Below are positions 27,234 through 36,646 of a stretch of 64,000 nt of DNA, piece by piece. The DNA is from Desulfobacula toluolica Tol2. GTDB taxonomy: Bacteria > Desulfobacterota > Desulfobacteria > Desulfobacterales > Desulfobacteraceae. The stretch is taken from NCBI RefSeq assembly GCF_000307105.1, contig NC_018645.1, forward strand, positions 4,660,001 to 4,724,000. Direction: 5' to 3'. The position numbers and the translations under genes are program-made. Within the stretch, counting starts at the first letter, position 1. Each line of letters opens with the position of its first letter. Below the pieces are notes generated by a model. The model ran no database searches. It was not told where the DNA came from and saw only the letters and a program-made list of their open reading frames with translations.

Positions 27234-28025
27234 ATGAATAAACAGCCCATAGGCATTTTTGATTCAGGTGTCGGGGGACTTTGTGTGTTAAAACAAATCA
27301 GGGAACGACTTCCCTATGAGTCTATCACTTATTTTGCAGACAGCGGCAATTGTCCATATGGATCAAAAGCGGAAGATGAGGCCCTTGATTTGGCCCGAAA
27401 AAACATTGAGTTTCTTCTGGAACTCAATTGCAAGTTGATTGTTATCGCCTGTAACACTGTCACTGCCGTAGCTATAGACTGTTTCAGATCAGAATATAAG
27501 GTTCCGTTTATCGGAATGGAACCTGCCTTAAAACCGGCTGCATTACAGACCAGGAGTAAAAAAATCGGTATTCTTGCTACGGAAAATACATTGAACGGAA
27601 GGCTTTTTAAACAAACTTTTGATAAATATGCGCATGGCCTGGAGGTTTTTATTCAACCGGGGCATGGGCTAGTGGAACTTGTTGAAACCGGAGGCCAGAA
27701 CAGTGAAAAGGCCTGCAACCTTTTGAAGGAATATCTTTTGCCTATGATGGAAAAAGGAGTGGATACCATTGTGCTGGGTTGCACCCATTATCCATTTTTA
27801 AAAGAGATGATTCAAACGGTTACAAAAAACAGTGTCACAATTGTTGAACCTGCTGATGCCGTTGCCGCACAGACCAAGAGAATACTGGTCCAATACGAAT
27901 TAATTTCAATGGCCGGCAATGATCCCCAATTTCAGTTCTACACAACAGGAAAAAAGACAATGGCCCAAAAAATTTTATTTGATACGATTGATAGTCCTTA
28001 CGGGCTTGAATTTATAGAAATTTGA
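27234..28025 (+). CDS. murI: Glutamate racemase
   Basis: MurI makes D-glutamate for peptidoglycan. The 263-residue protein has all hallmarks: IGIFDSGVGGLCVLKQI, FADSGNCPYGSK, the first catalytic cysteine in IACNTVTA and the second in VLGCTHYPFL. The gene follows the diguanylate cyclase after 36 bases and converges with a small minus-strand gene six bases after its stop. Confidence 0.95.
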   Translation: MNKQPIGIFDSGVGGLCVLKQIRERLPYESITYFADSGNCPYGSKAEDEALDLARKNIEFLLELNCKLIVIACNTVTAVAIDCFRSEYKVPFIGMEPALKPAALQTRSKKIGILATENTLNGRLFKQTFDKYAHGLEVFIQPGHGLVELVETGGQNSEKACNLLKEYLLPMMEKGVDTIVLGCTHYPFLKEMIQTVTKNSVTIVEPADAVAAQTKRILVQYELISMAGNDPQFQFYTTGKKTMAQKILFDTIDSPYGLEFIEI

Positions 28026-28031
28026 GTGTTT

Positions 28032-28289
28032 TTATGCCTTTTTTTCTTTTTTCAACCGTTGTATCAGTTCTTTTTCCAGGTGTTGAATGATAATTTTTAA
28101 AATATGGCTTTCCTGAACAGGGCCGGAATTATTCCACCCCATTTTCATTGCCCGGTCCTTTATTTTTCTAAATTGGTTCAAAGAATCGGCAATGGCCTTC
28201 CAGGCAAAGAGCTTTTGCAGGATATGACGCTCTTCAGGAGTCAGGTCTGCCGTATCTATGGATTTACCGCTGTCGGTTGTTATGATCAT
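28032..28289 (-). CDS. Small conserved-looking hypothetical protein
   Basis: I do not recognise this 85-residue protein. It is mostly helical and highly charged, with LTPEERHILQKLFAWKAIAD in the middle and a very basic C-terminus (RLKKEKKA). There is no signal peptide or membrane segment. A GGGAAAAG ribosome-like site lies before ATG 28289. Its stop is six bases from the murI stop on the other strand. Coding status is supported by the well-behaved amino-acid composition and placement. Confidence 0.6.
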   Translation of the reverse strand: MIITTDSGKSIDTADLTPEERHILQKLFAWKAIADSLNQFRKIKDRAMKMGWNNSGPVQESHILKIIIQHLEKELIQRLKKEKKA

Positions 28290-28489
28290 TTTATCTTTTC
28301 CCGGTATGTTTAAATATCCTTAGGAACGCGTATTAAATAACCTCCAAAATTTCAATTGACTCAGGAACAGCAAAGGGATTATTCATGATATCATATTGAG
28401 ATATTATTTAATCCTGGGTACTTATGATAATAAAATCTTATTTTCTTTATCATCAGCTCTTATCATTAAGGGCAGATATTTTTTATTGA

Positions 28490-29038
28490 TTACAGGTTGA
28501 ACTCTTCAATCCAGATTGAAAATCTTTTTGCATGCTCCGGGTCTATTTTTTCTAATTCTTTGATGATTTGATGTGTGGTTGTGTTCTTGTCAGCATTTTT
28601 CGGATCTTTTGAATGGTATTTGTCTGCAACGCAGATGATTTTTTCTTCAATGCTGAGGGGGACCATATCCCTTTGGGGCAATGGAAGGCAGTTTGATATG
28701 ATATTTTCTCTGGTTATGCCGGCCCCGGTATGCCGCTCACACACAAGGCCATATTCCGGCGGCAGGCCATGCTCATCCAGAAGCTTTCTGCCAAGGTATC
28801 CGTGACAAATATAAGGAGCATCGCCTCTGCAGCCAATGGATTGTGCCCGGGTCATAAAGATACCGATATCATGAAGCATTGCAGCGTTTTTGATAAATTC
28901 AATATCCGGATTCAGATGAGTAAGATTCTTGGCAATATCAAGGCTCTTTTCAGTTACAATCCTGCTATGTTCAACAAGAATCTGGTAAAGTTTTGTATTC
29001 TGCGCGTAAAATTTTTCAATAATGGTGAGCGGGTCCAT
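28490..29038 (-). CDS. HD-domain phosphohydrolase-like protein
   Basis: The 182-residue protein is a stand-alone HD domain. It has VEHSRIVTEKSLDIA (first His), AAMLHDIGIF (the HD pair), CHGYLGRKLL, CERHTGAGI and EEKIICVADKYHSKD (distal Asp), matching the metal-ligand spacing of small HDIG-type proteins. These hydrolyse phosphate esters of nucleotides, but its substrate is unknown. It starts four bases after the prfB stop on the minus strand, so it is probably translated with prfB and lnt. The 200 bases downstream (28290-28489) hold no gene. Confidence 0.78.
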   Translation of the reverse strand: MDPLTIIEKFYAQNTKLYQILVEHSRIVTEKSLDIAKNLTHLNPDIEFIKNAAMLHDIGIFMTRAQSIGCRGDAPYICHGYLGRKLLDEHGLPPEYGLVCERHTGAGITRENIISNCLPLPQRDMVPLSIEEKIICVADKYHSKDPKNADKNTTTHQIIKELEKIDPEHAKRFSIWIEEFNL

Positions 29039-29041
29039 TTT

Positions 29042-30131
29042 TTATGATAGTAAAACGCCTTCAATAAAAGGGTCCAGATCGCCATTCAGTACCCTGTCCA
29101 CATCCCCCATTTCAAAATCGGTTCGATGATCTTTCACCATCCTGTAGGGGTGGAGAACATAGGATCTTATCTGGCTTCCCCAGGCAATGTCATCTTTACC
29201 GTCATGAAGAGTTTGCATCTTTTTATCCTGCTTTTTCTTTTCAAGCTGGTAAAGCCTTGATTTTAAAACCTTGAAGGCAATTTCCTTGTTACGGTGCTGG
29301 GAGGATTCCTGCTGGCATTGAACCACCACCCCGGTGGGAAGATGGGTGATCCTGACCGCACTGCTGGTTTTGTTTACATGCTGCCCGCCTGCACCACTGG
29401 CCCTGTATACATCAATCCTGAGATCCGACTCATCAATATCTATTTTAATTTCATCTTTTATTTCAGGGTAGACAAATACGGATGCAAATGAGGTATGGCG
29501 TTTTCCGCTTGCATTATAGGGCGAAATTCTGACCAGGCGGTGAACTCCGGATTCAACCTTCATAAACCCGTAACAGTTTTCCCCGGCAACCCGAATTGTT
29601 GCGCCTTTAATACCGGCTTCATCCCCGGGCTGATAATCAATAATTTGAAATTTGTATCCTTTTTTATCCATCCATCGGGTGTACATGCGAAACAGCATTT
29701 CAGCCCAATCCTGGGAGTCTGTTCCCCCGGCACCTGCATTTATGGAAACAAGTGCATCCCTTGCATCATCTTCGCCATCAAGGGTGATCTCCACGGAGAA
29801 TTTTTTTATTTTTTTTTCAAGTGCGGATAAAAGGTCTGACACTTCAAGTTCACTGTCTTTATCAGACTCTTCAAGGGCAAGCTCCAGAAGGATCTCGGCA
29901 TCTTCAATGTCTTTATAAATATTTTCCCAGGTTTCCAGAAGATTTGCCAGGCAGGTTCGTTCTTTTAAAAGAACGGTTGCGTTGTCCGAATCATTCCAGA
30001 AGTCTTCTTTGGAAATAATATATTCAAGTTCACGAAGGCGCTTTTTTTTTACAGAAAGGTCAAAGATACTCCTTGAGTTTCTCGGTTTTGGTGTAGATGG
30101 ATTGAATTGTCTGTTTTAATTCTGCACTCAT
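29042..30131 (-). CDS. prfB: Peptide chain release factor 2, with programmed +1 frameshift
   Basis: RF2 ends translation at UAA and UGA. The gene starts at ATG 30131, reads 23 codons to CTT, meets TGA at 30062-30060, and resumes in the +1 frame (GAC at 30061) for 339 more codons, giving about 362 residues. The second frame has no stop from 30061 to 29042. The GGQ hydrolysis motif is in GAGGQHVNKTSSAVR. The stop-codon recognition tripeptide, usually SPF, reads SPY here (RISPYNASGKRHTSF). Gene order on the minus strand is lnt, prfB, HD protein, with a 12-base gap after lnt. Confidence 0.96.
30060..30074 (-). promoter_or_regulatory. RF2 programmed frameshift site
   Basis: On the minus strand the sequence reads AAGGAG TAT CTT TGA C. 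AAGGAG acts as an internal Shine-Dalgarno-like element three bases before the slippery CTT, and TGA is a poor stop. This is the same layout as the classical prfB autoregulatory site: low RF2 lets the ribosome slip +1 and complete the protein. Confidence 0.95.
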
Positions 30132-30143
30132 TTTAATTTCTCC

Positions 30144-31709
30144 CTAAACTTTTTTTCTAACCCCTTTTAACACAAAAGCAAGACAGATTGCAACTATTGA
30201 GGTGATAGCAAAAATGTCTCCGTATCGGGTATAGAAACTGATCTGGTTAAGGGCCGGGATTTTCCGAGTAAGAGTCTGGTCGACAAATAAGGCTGTTGTT
30301 TCAAGAATTTTACCCGTGGGGTCAATAAAGCCTGAGATTCCGGTATTTGCTGCCCGCGCAACAGCTCTTCGGCTTTCTACCGCACGGAATACAGCAATGG
30401 AAAAATGCTGCTGCGCGGCTGATGTATTTCCAAACCAGGCATCATTGGTAATCGTGGTCAGGATGTCTGCCCCGTTTTTTACAAATTTAGATGCAATGGA
30501 TGGAAATAAAATTTCAAAACATATTAGAACTCCTGTTTTGTGTGTGACTTTCAGAGTATGATTGTTGAATGCAAGAGGTTTAAATAATTTGTCCCCCGTG
30601 GAAAAATTGCCTGCCTGGGCCGTTATTTTCCCTAAAAACATCAAATAATCTCCCAGGGGGACATATTCACCAAAAGGCACCAAATGGGTCTTGTCATAGG
30701 TTCCCGTAACAATGGAAAACCGGTTCAGCATGTAAGCTCGATTGTAGAACTTAATTTTTTTTTCTTCTGATGTGACTGCAGGGCTTCCGATTAAAAAATT
30801 GGTTTGTGATGACCGGATGCATTGATCTACTTTATTTGACAACAGGCTGTCATAGCCATAATAAAACGGCAGCGCAGTTTCCGGCCATATTACAAGATCT
30901 GGGCTTTTTTTTGCCGCTGTATCGGAAAGACTGATATATTTTTCCACTGTTTTTGTTTTAAAAGCATCATTCCATTTTAAATCTTGTTTAATATTGCCTT
31001 GAACCAGGGTGATGGTCGTTTTTTTTGCGGTTTTAATTTGAGACGTTATCTCCACAATTTTATGGTGGCCGTACACAAGTACGCCTGACAAAAGAATAAT
31101 GGTATAAACAACAGGAATGACATACCTGTTATGTTGTCTTTCTTTAACGCATATCCAGACCACGGATAAAAGACAGTTCACCAGAAAAATGCAAAATGAT
31201 ACTCCGTAAACCCCTGAAAAATCGGCTATTTGAATCAATAAAAGATTTGAATACTGACTGTACCCCAGAGTTCCCCATGAAAAGCCGGTAAATGCATAGG
31301 TTCTGACATATTCAAGGCCTGTCCAGAGGGATGCTGCCAGCAGTGGCGCAAAAAAGGATGCCGGATCTGTATGCTTTGAAAGAAAAGCATAAACCGCCGG
31401 GTACAGTGCAAGGTAAACACATAAAAGGGCGAGGGTGGAAACCGCAAGAATTGGATGAAGTCCGCCATATACATGGACAGTAGGGATAATCCAGTAAATA
31501 AGAGTGAAAAAATGAAACACTCCAAGTGTAAATCCGCTGTAAAACGCCTCTTTTTTGGTCATAGACCTTATGGACACAAGCCATGGGATCAAGGCAAAAA
31601 AGGCAAGATAAGAAAGGTTTGTTTTGGGAAAAGAAAGCGTTAATAACAGGCCGCTTGCCAATGCAGGAAAGTATGCAAGTAAAAAAGTATGTTTTTTTTG
31701 AAGCAACAT
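30144..31709 (-). CDS. lnt: Apolipoprotein N-acyltransferase
   Basis: Lnt adds the third acyl chain to lipoproteins at the inner membrane. The 521-residue protein begins with several membrane segments and then a nitrilase-fold domain. The catalytic triad is visible as Glu in VIWPETALPF, Lys in KTHLVPFGEY and Cys in GVLICFEILF. A C-terminal membrane segment (DIFAITSIVAICLAFVL) closes it. The exported lipoproteins in this window (845, 36647) would be its substrates. It is the first gene of the minus-strand lnt-prfB-HD run. Confidence 0.95.
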   Translation of the reverse strand: MLLQKKHTFLLAYFPALASGLLLTLSFPKTNLSYLAFFALIPWLVSIRSMTKKEAFYSGFTLGVFHFFTLIYWIIPTVHVYGGLHPILAVSTLALLCVYLALYPAVYAFLSKHTDPASFFAPLLAASLWTGLEYVRTYAFTGFSWGTLGYSQYSNLLLIQIADFSGVYGVSFCIFLVNCLLSVVWICVKERQHNRYVIPVVYTIILLSGVLVYGHHKIVEITSQIKTAKKTTITLVQGNIKQDLKWNDAFKTKTVEKYISLSDTAAKKSPDLVIWPETALPFYYGYDSLLSNKVDQCIRSSQTNFLIGSPAVTSEEKKIKFYNRAYMLNRFSIVTGTYDKTHLVPFGEYVPLGDYLMFLGKITAQAGNFSTGDKLFKPLAFNNHTLKVTHKTGVLICFEILFPSIASKFVKNGADILTTITNDAWFGNTSAAQQHFSIAVFRAVESRRAVARAANTGISGFIDPTGKILETTALFVDQTLTRKIPALNQISFYTRYGDIFAITSIVAICLAFVLKGVRKKV

Positions 31710-31809
31710 TCTTGATTTAATATCTTGTTTTTTTATATAAACTTAGCTTAACATAATGTAATCATAAGAGTTTTGGTTTTTGTTGTTGCAGGCCAATCTG
31801 CCATGGCCG

Positions 31810-31920
31810 TTTTATATGAAAGTCTTCAAAAATTTAAACAGTGACTTTCAATCTTTGTTGTGGGCAAACCAAGGTGACCAGATTGTAGTATAAAATGGCC
31901 AGGTCTGCCCGTGCAGTTAT
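31810..31920 (+). repeat. Dispersed intergenic repeat, copy B (most complete)
   Basis: The copy reads TTTTATATGAAAGTC, an AT-rich stretch, GTGACTTTCA, TTTGTTGTGGGCAAA, a variable spacer, CCAGGTCTGCCCGTG and CAGTTATT. Within it TGAAAGTC (31817-31824) and GACTTTCA (31843-31850) form an 8-bp stem with an 18-base loop. GGCCAATCTGCCATGGCCGT just before it resembles the right end as a direct repeat. It fills most of the 301-base gap between lnt and the hybrid kinase gene. Confidence 0.65.
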
Positions 31921-32010
31921 TAAAAAAGTTTGTTATACTTACCAGCAAGTGTCTGGACAGTCAAATCATGAAAACCATATTAATATAAAAATTTTAAAAG
32001 GTGATTCCAT

Positions 32011-33618
32011 ATGACAAACGAGTGGTATGAAAACAGCTTGGAAGAATTTTTCAATATGTCATCAGAGCCGGCAAAATCATTTGATTTGAACGAATCGGCT
32101 TTAAACGTCCGGGAGATGACAACCATACTGGAATCAGCCCCCGCAGGGATCGGAATTCTCAAGAACAGGGTTCTTGGGTGGGCCAATGATATTTTTTATT
32201 CTATGCTTGGATATGCCCCCAACTCTTTGAAAGGGAAGAATGTAAGAATTCTTTATTCTGATCAAGAAGAGTATGACAGGGTTGGGTTGGGTTTGTATTC
32301 CAATTTGGATAAACATGGCGTCAGCCTTGTTGAAACCATGCTGTTAAGAAAAGACGGCACATTGTTTGACTGCAGGATCAGAGCTTCAAGACTCAACCGG
32401 GAAAACCCTTCGACGGGAATTATCGTTATTATTACGGATATTTCAGAGCTTAAACAGCTTCAGCTTCAGCTTCAGCAGACTCATAAAATGGAGGCGATCG
32501 GGTTGCTGGCCGGCGGGATATCCCATGATTTCAATAATATCTTAATGGGAATTCAGGGGCATTTGTCACTCATGCAAATTGATGTGTCTGACACTGAAAA
32601 AATCAGGGCACATACAAAACATATCGGTCGGCTTGTAAAAACCGCGGCAGAACTTACAACCCTGCTACTCGGGTTTGCAAGAGGTGGCAAATACCAGATT
32701 TCAGCGTTAAATATAAATGATCTGGTTGGCATGGCATTGGATATTTTCAAGCCCACCCGAAAAGATATTATTGTTCATGAAACCTATGAAAAAATGATTC
32801 ACCTGGTCGATGCGGATCAGTCTCAGCTCAAACAGGTATTTTTAAATCTGTTGATTAATGCCTCACAAGCCATGTCTGAACAGGGCGATATTTTTGTGAA
32901 GACTCAAAATTTTTTCATTGAAGAAGATAATGGATATCCCTTTGAGATTCAGCCGGGCCGGTATGTTAAAGTGACTGTAAAAGATACTGGTATCGGAATG
33001 GATATGGAAACCCGGAAAAAAATTTTTGATCCGTTTTTTTCCACAAAAGAGGTAGGGGATAAAAAAGGCCGGGGTCTTGGGCTGTCTACGGCTTTTGGGG
33101 TAATAAAAAATCATGGCGGCTTTATTCTGGTTGACAGTGAAAAAGGCAAAGGTGCCAGTTTTCATGTCTGCCTGCCTGCATCAAATACTGTTCAGGCAAA
33201 AGAAAAAGATGAGGACCGGCAATGTTTTGATGATATTCAAAAAGGATCTGAAACCGTATTGCTGGTGGATGACGAGGACGAAGTTGTTAATGCCGGAAAA
33301 AAATTTTTGGAAAAATTAGGGTATAAACCGATTATCGCCAAAAACGGATTAGAAGCCGTAGAGATCTTCAAGCTTTACAAAGATGAAATTTCCCTGGTGG
33401 TTCTTGATCTGATCATGCCTAAAATGAGTGGGAAACAGGCATTTTCAGAAATAAAAAGCATCCGGAAAGATACAAAAATTCTTATATCCACAGGGTATTC
33501 TATTGATGATAAGATAAAGGGTTTTTTAACCCAGGGATGTGACGGCTTTATTCAAAAACCCTTTTCCTTGAATGAGTTTGCAAGGGTTTTGAGAAAAATT
33601 ATAGATAAGACAGTATAA
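32011..33618 (+). CDS. Hybrid histidine kinase: PAS - HisKA - HATPase - receiver
   Basis: The 535-residue soluble protein has a PAS domain (about 35-145), a dimerisation helix with H-box GGISHDFNNILMG (about 165-180) and a complete ATPase domain. NLLINASQAM is the N box, DTGIGMD the G1 box and GRGLGLSTAFGVIKNHGG the G2 region. It ends in a receiver (TVLLVDDEDE, phosphoacceptor in VVLDLIMPKMSG, lysine in IQKPF). The PAS module resembles that of the GAF-PAS protein at 7463 (ILESAPAGIGILKNRVLGW against ILESLPVGIGLAQKRIFKW), suggesting shared ancestry. No output regulator is adjacent. Confidence 0.92.
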   Translation: MTNEWYENSLEEFFNMSSEPAKSFDLNESALNVREMTTILESAPAGIGILKNRVLGWANDIFYSMLGYAPNSLKGKNVRILYSDQEEYDRVGLGLYSNLDKHGVSLVETMLLRKDGTLFDCRIRASRLNRENPSTGIIVIITDISELKQLQLQLQQTHKMEAIGLLAGGISHDFNNILMGIQGHLSLMQIDVSDTEKIRAHTKHIGRLVKTAAELTTLLLGFARGGKYQISALNINDLVGMALDIFKPTRKDIIVHETYEKMIHLVDADQSQLKQVFLNLLINASQAMSEQGDIFVKTQNFFIEEDNGYPFEIQPGRYVKVTVKDTGIGMDMETRKKIFDPFFSTKEVGDKKGRGLGLSTAFGVIKNHGGFILVDSEKGKGASFHVCLPASNTVQAKEKDEDRQCFDDIQKGSETVLLVDDEDEVVNAGKKFLEKLGYKPIIAKNGLEAVEIFKLYKDEISLVVLDLIMPKMSGKQAFSEIKSIRKDTKILISTGYSIDDKIKGFLTQGCDGFIQKPFSLNEFARVLRKIIDKTV

Positions 33619-33768
33619 TTTGCAGCGGAGACGATTTTAAGTGAACAGATTTGGAATATGCTCACTTTAGAATAGTGTTTTTTGAATACAACTTTACAAT
33701 ATCCGGCTCAAATGTTATTTTATGAGGATATCAGATGGTCGATTTAACGGTATCATCAGGAGTTTTGT

Positions 33769-34221
33769 ATGAAACATATAAAGATTCGGTTTGGAGATAA
33801 TATTGATACACATGCTGCTGAGGAAAAATCTTTTGAAGATATGTTTCAATCCGTCAATCCCATGTTCTGTCTTTCAAAAAGAACCTGGAAACCTCAGATG
33901 GATATATTTGAAACAGAAAATAAAATTGTTATCCAGGCCGAAATAGCAGGCGTAAAAAAAGAAGATATTATCATTGAAGTAAGCAATAAAGCCGTCAAAA
34001 TATCAGGCAACAGAAACAGCAACCATCTTGACAGGACTGCCACCTACAGACTTGCTGAAATCCAGTTCGGCCAATTTGAGCGAGTTTTGTATCTGCCCTG
34101 TGTCATAGATGTTGAAAAGGTCTGTGCCACATTTTCAAATGGATTTTTGGAACTGGTTTTAGGAAAATTGTTCAGGAAAAATATTAAAAGCAAAAATAAT
34201 ATTTCCATAGACTTCATCTAA
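33769..34221 (+). CDS. Hsp20-family small heat-shock protein
   Basis: The 150-residue protein is an ATP-independent holdase with an alpha-crystallin domain. It has WKPQMDIFETENKIVIQAEIAGVKKEDIIIEV, then ISGNR, then FGQFERVLYLPC and ATFSNGFLELVL in place of the usual A.y.nGvL.i motif. The canonical C-terminal IxI tail is weak (NNISIDFI). It lies 34 bases before lon, so a holdase and a protease are probably made together. The 150-base gap upstream shows no clear CIRCE element. Confidence 0.88.
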   Translation: MKHIKIRFGDNIDTHAAEEKSFEDMFQSVNPMFCLSKRTWKPQMDIFETENKIVIQAEIAGVKKEDIIIEVSNKAVKISGNRNSNHLDRTATYRLAEIQFGQFERVLYLPCVIDVEKVCATFSNGFLELVLGKLFRKNIKSKNNISIDFI

Positions 34222-34255
34222 GCTATAGATTCCAAAAAAGGGACCCCGACAATAT

Positions 34256-36607
34256 ATGGATGATCTTAAAGCTCCATCGCGCAGGATAACATCAGACAAC
34301 ATCCCGGACATCATTCCCGTTCTTCCTATTGTCGACACCAATCTTTTCCCAAAAATGGTACTGCCCCTGGTATTGATCCAAAACGAGGCTGTTGAACTGA
34401 TTGATGATGCCATGGCCGGAAATCGAATGCTTGGCCTGCTTTTATCCAAGCGGTCGGATATTGATTCTAGGCACAGAACTGATGATCTTCACATGATCGG
34501 CACAGTGGCTGTGATTTTAAAAATGTCCAAAATGAAAGATGATAAAGCCCAGCTGTTAATTCAGGGGCTGGATCGCTTCCGGGTCATTGAATTTCTTCAA
34601 AATAAAAAATACATGCAGGCCAGAATTGATGTCATGGAAAACAGGAATGCCGACAGCAACAAAGAAAACAGGGCCTTGATGGCCAATATTGTCAAGCAAT
34701 ATGAAAAAATTGTTGCATTTTCTCCTGGGCTTCCTTCGGAAATGGGACAAATGATCAAATCATTGCAAGAACCCCATGTGCTTGCAGATATGGTTGCGTC
34801 CACCATTAATGCGCCTGTCAAGGAAAAACAGAAAGTTCTTGAACTTCTGGATGTAAATAAACGCCTGAAAAAAGTTACCCGATTGGTCAATGATCAATTG
34901 GAAATCCTTGAAATGAGCTTTAAGATCCAGAGCCAGGTCAAAGAAGATATGGACAAACGTCAACGCGAATACTACCTGCGCCAGCAGCTTAAGGCGATAA
35001 GAGATGAACTGGGTGAAACTGAAGACGAAAGTGTCGAGATAAAAGAATACCGGGCAAAAATAGAAGAAAAAGCCCTGCCGGAAGAAGCCCAAAAAGAAGC
35101 GAAAAGAGAGTTACAGCGCCTGTCAAGGATGCATCCGTCTTCGTCTGAATATGTAGTTGCCTCGACCTATCTGGACTGGTTGACCTCCCTGCCCTGGGAT
35201 GTCGCTTCCGACGATATGCTCGATATTAAAGAGGCAAAAAAAATATTGAATAATGATCATTATGGTCTTGAAAAACCCAAGAAGCGAATCCTTGAATATC
35301 TGGCTGTTCGAACATTAAAAAATGATTCCAAAGGTCCGATTCTTTGTTTTACCGGCCCGCCCGGGACCGGAAAAACATCCCTTGGCAGATCAATTGCCAG
35401 GGCGCTGGGCAGACAGTTTGTCAGAATTTCCCTGGGCGGTGTTCGTGATGAAGCTGAAATCAGGGGGCACAGAAGAACTTATGTGGGAGCGCTCCCGGGA
35501 AGGATTATCCAGTGTTTGAGAAAAGCCGGCACCAACAATCCCGTGTTCATGCTGGACGAAATCGACAAGGTGGACCATTCCTATCATGGCGATCCTTCTT
35601 CAGCTCTTCTGGAAGTTCTGGACCCGGAGCAGAACTTTTCGTTTTCAGATCATTACCTGGATGTGCCCTTTGATCTTTCAGATGTGATGTTCTTAACCAC
35701 GGCAAATGTTCTGCATACCATTCCGGCACCCCTGAGGGACAGAATGGAGATTCTGGAACTCAACGGTTATACTGAAGAAGAAAAATTTAAAATAGCCACC
35801 CGGTATCTGATTCCCAAGCAAAGGGAAGCCAACGGCCTGACTGCAACCAGGGTTAAACTTACGGCTGGTGCGGTCAAACTGATTATTTCCGGGTATACCA
35901 GAGAATCGGGATTACGAAACCTTGAACAGAAAATCGGGGCTGTCTGCCGGGGTGTTGCCGCCAGGATTGTCGAGGGTGAAACCAAAAATATAATTGTGGG
36001 GCAAAAAGATTTGCACCAATATTTAGGACCGGTACGCAACAGGCCTGATCCGGCCCTGGGAATAAAAAATCCAGGCGTTGTTATGGGGCTTGCCTGGACA
36101 CCCTATGGCGGAGAAATTCTTTTTATCGAGGCGGTTGCCATGAAAGGCCGTAAAGGTCTGACATTAACCGGGCAGCTTGGAGATGTCATGAAAGAGTCTG
36201 CAAGCACGGCTTTGAGTTTTATCCGGGCCAACACAAAAAAAATAAAGGTGGATCATTCTTTTTTCAATACCCATGATCTTCATATCCATGTGCCTGAAGG
36301 TTCAATCCCCAAGGACGGTCCATCTGCAGGCGTGGCTATGCTGACGTGCCTGGCATCAGTGATGACGGGACGGCTGGTGAAAAAGCGCCTGGCCATGAGT
36401 GGTGAAATTACGCTCAGAGGCGAGGTTCTGCCCGTGGGCGGGATTAAGGAAAAAGTTATTGCAGCGCATCGGGCAGGAATCAAAACGATTATTCTGCCTT
36501 TATGGAATCAAAAAGATATGGAAGATGTGCCGGAATATATAAAAGATTCCATTGAGTTTCATTTTGTTGATAAAATGGAAGATGTATTGGCATTGGCTCT
36601 TAGCTGA
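34256..36607 (+). CDS. lon: ATP-dependent protease La
   Basis: Lon degrades misfolded and regulatory proteins in the cytoplasm. The 783-residue length and order are standard. An N-terminal substrate domain (PVLPIVDTNLFPKMVLPL) comes first. The AAA+ module has Walker A in GPPGTGKTSLGRSIARALGR and Walker B in VFMLDEIDKV. The protease domain has the catalytic Ser in KDGPSAGVAML and Lys in LPVGGIKEKVIAAHRAG. It follows the Hsp20 gene. It is the housekeeping counterpart of the unusual S16 domain in the protein at 44913. Confidence 0.96.
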   Translation: MDDLKAPSRRITSDNIPDIIPVLPIVDTNLFPKMVLPLVLIQNEAVELIDDAMAGNRMLGLLLSKRSDIDSRHRTDDLHMIGTVAVILKMSKMKDDKAQLLIQGLDRFRVIEFLQNKKYMQARIDVMENRNADSNKENRALMANIVKQYEKIVAFSPGLPSEMGQMIKSLQEPHVLADMVASTINAPVKEKQKVLELLDVNKRLKKVTRLVNDQLEILEMSFKIQSQVKEDMDKRQREYYLRQQLKAIRDELGETEDESVEIKEYRAKIEEKALPEEAQKEAKRELQRLSRMHPSSSEYVVASTYLDWLTSLPWDVASDDMLDIKEAKKILNNDHYGLEKPKKRILEYLAVRTLKNDSKGPILCFTGPPGTGKTSLGRSIARALGRQFVRISLGGVRDEAEIRGHRRTYVGALPGRIIQCLRKAGTNNPVFMLDEIDKVDHSYHGDPSSALLEVLDPEQNFSFSDHYLDVPFDLSDVMFLTTANVLHTIPAPLRDRMEILELNGYTEEEKFKIATRYLIPKQREANGLTATRVKLTAGAVKLIISGYTRESGLRNLEQKIGAVCRGVAARIVEGETKNIIVGQKDLHQYLGPVRNRPDPALGIKNPGVVMGLAWTPYGGEILFIEAVAMKGRKGLTLTGQLGDVMKESASTALSFIRANTKKIKVDHSFFNTHDLHIHVPEGSIPKDGPSAGVAMLTCLASVMTGRLVKKRLAMSGEITLRGEVLPVGGIKEKVIAAHRAGIKTIILPLWNQKDMEDVPEYIKDSIEFHFVDKMEDVLALALS

Positions 36608-36646
36608 CTTTGTTTAAATGTTGTTTGTATATTGCGGAGGTATTTT

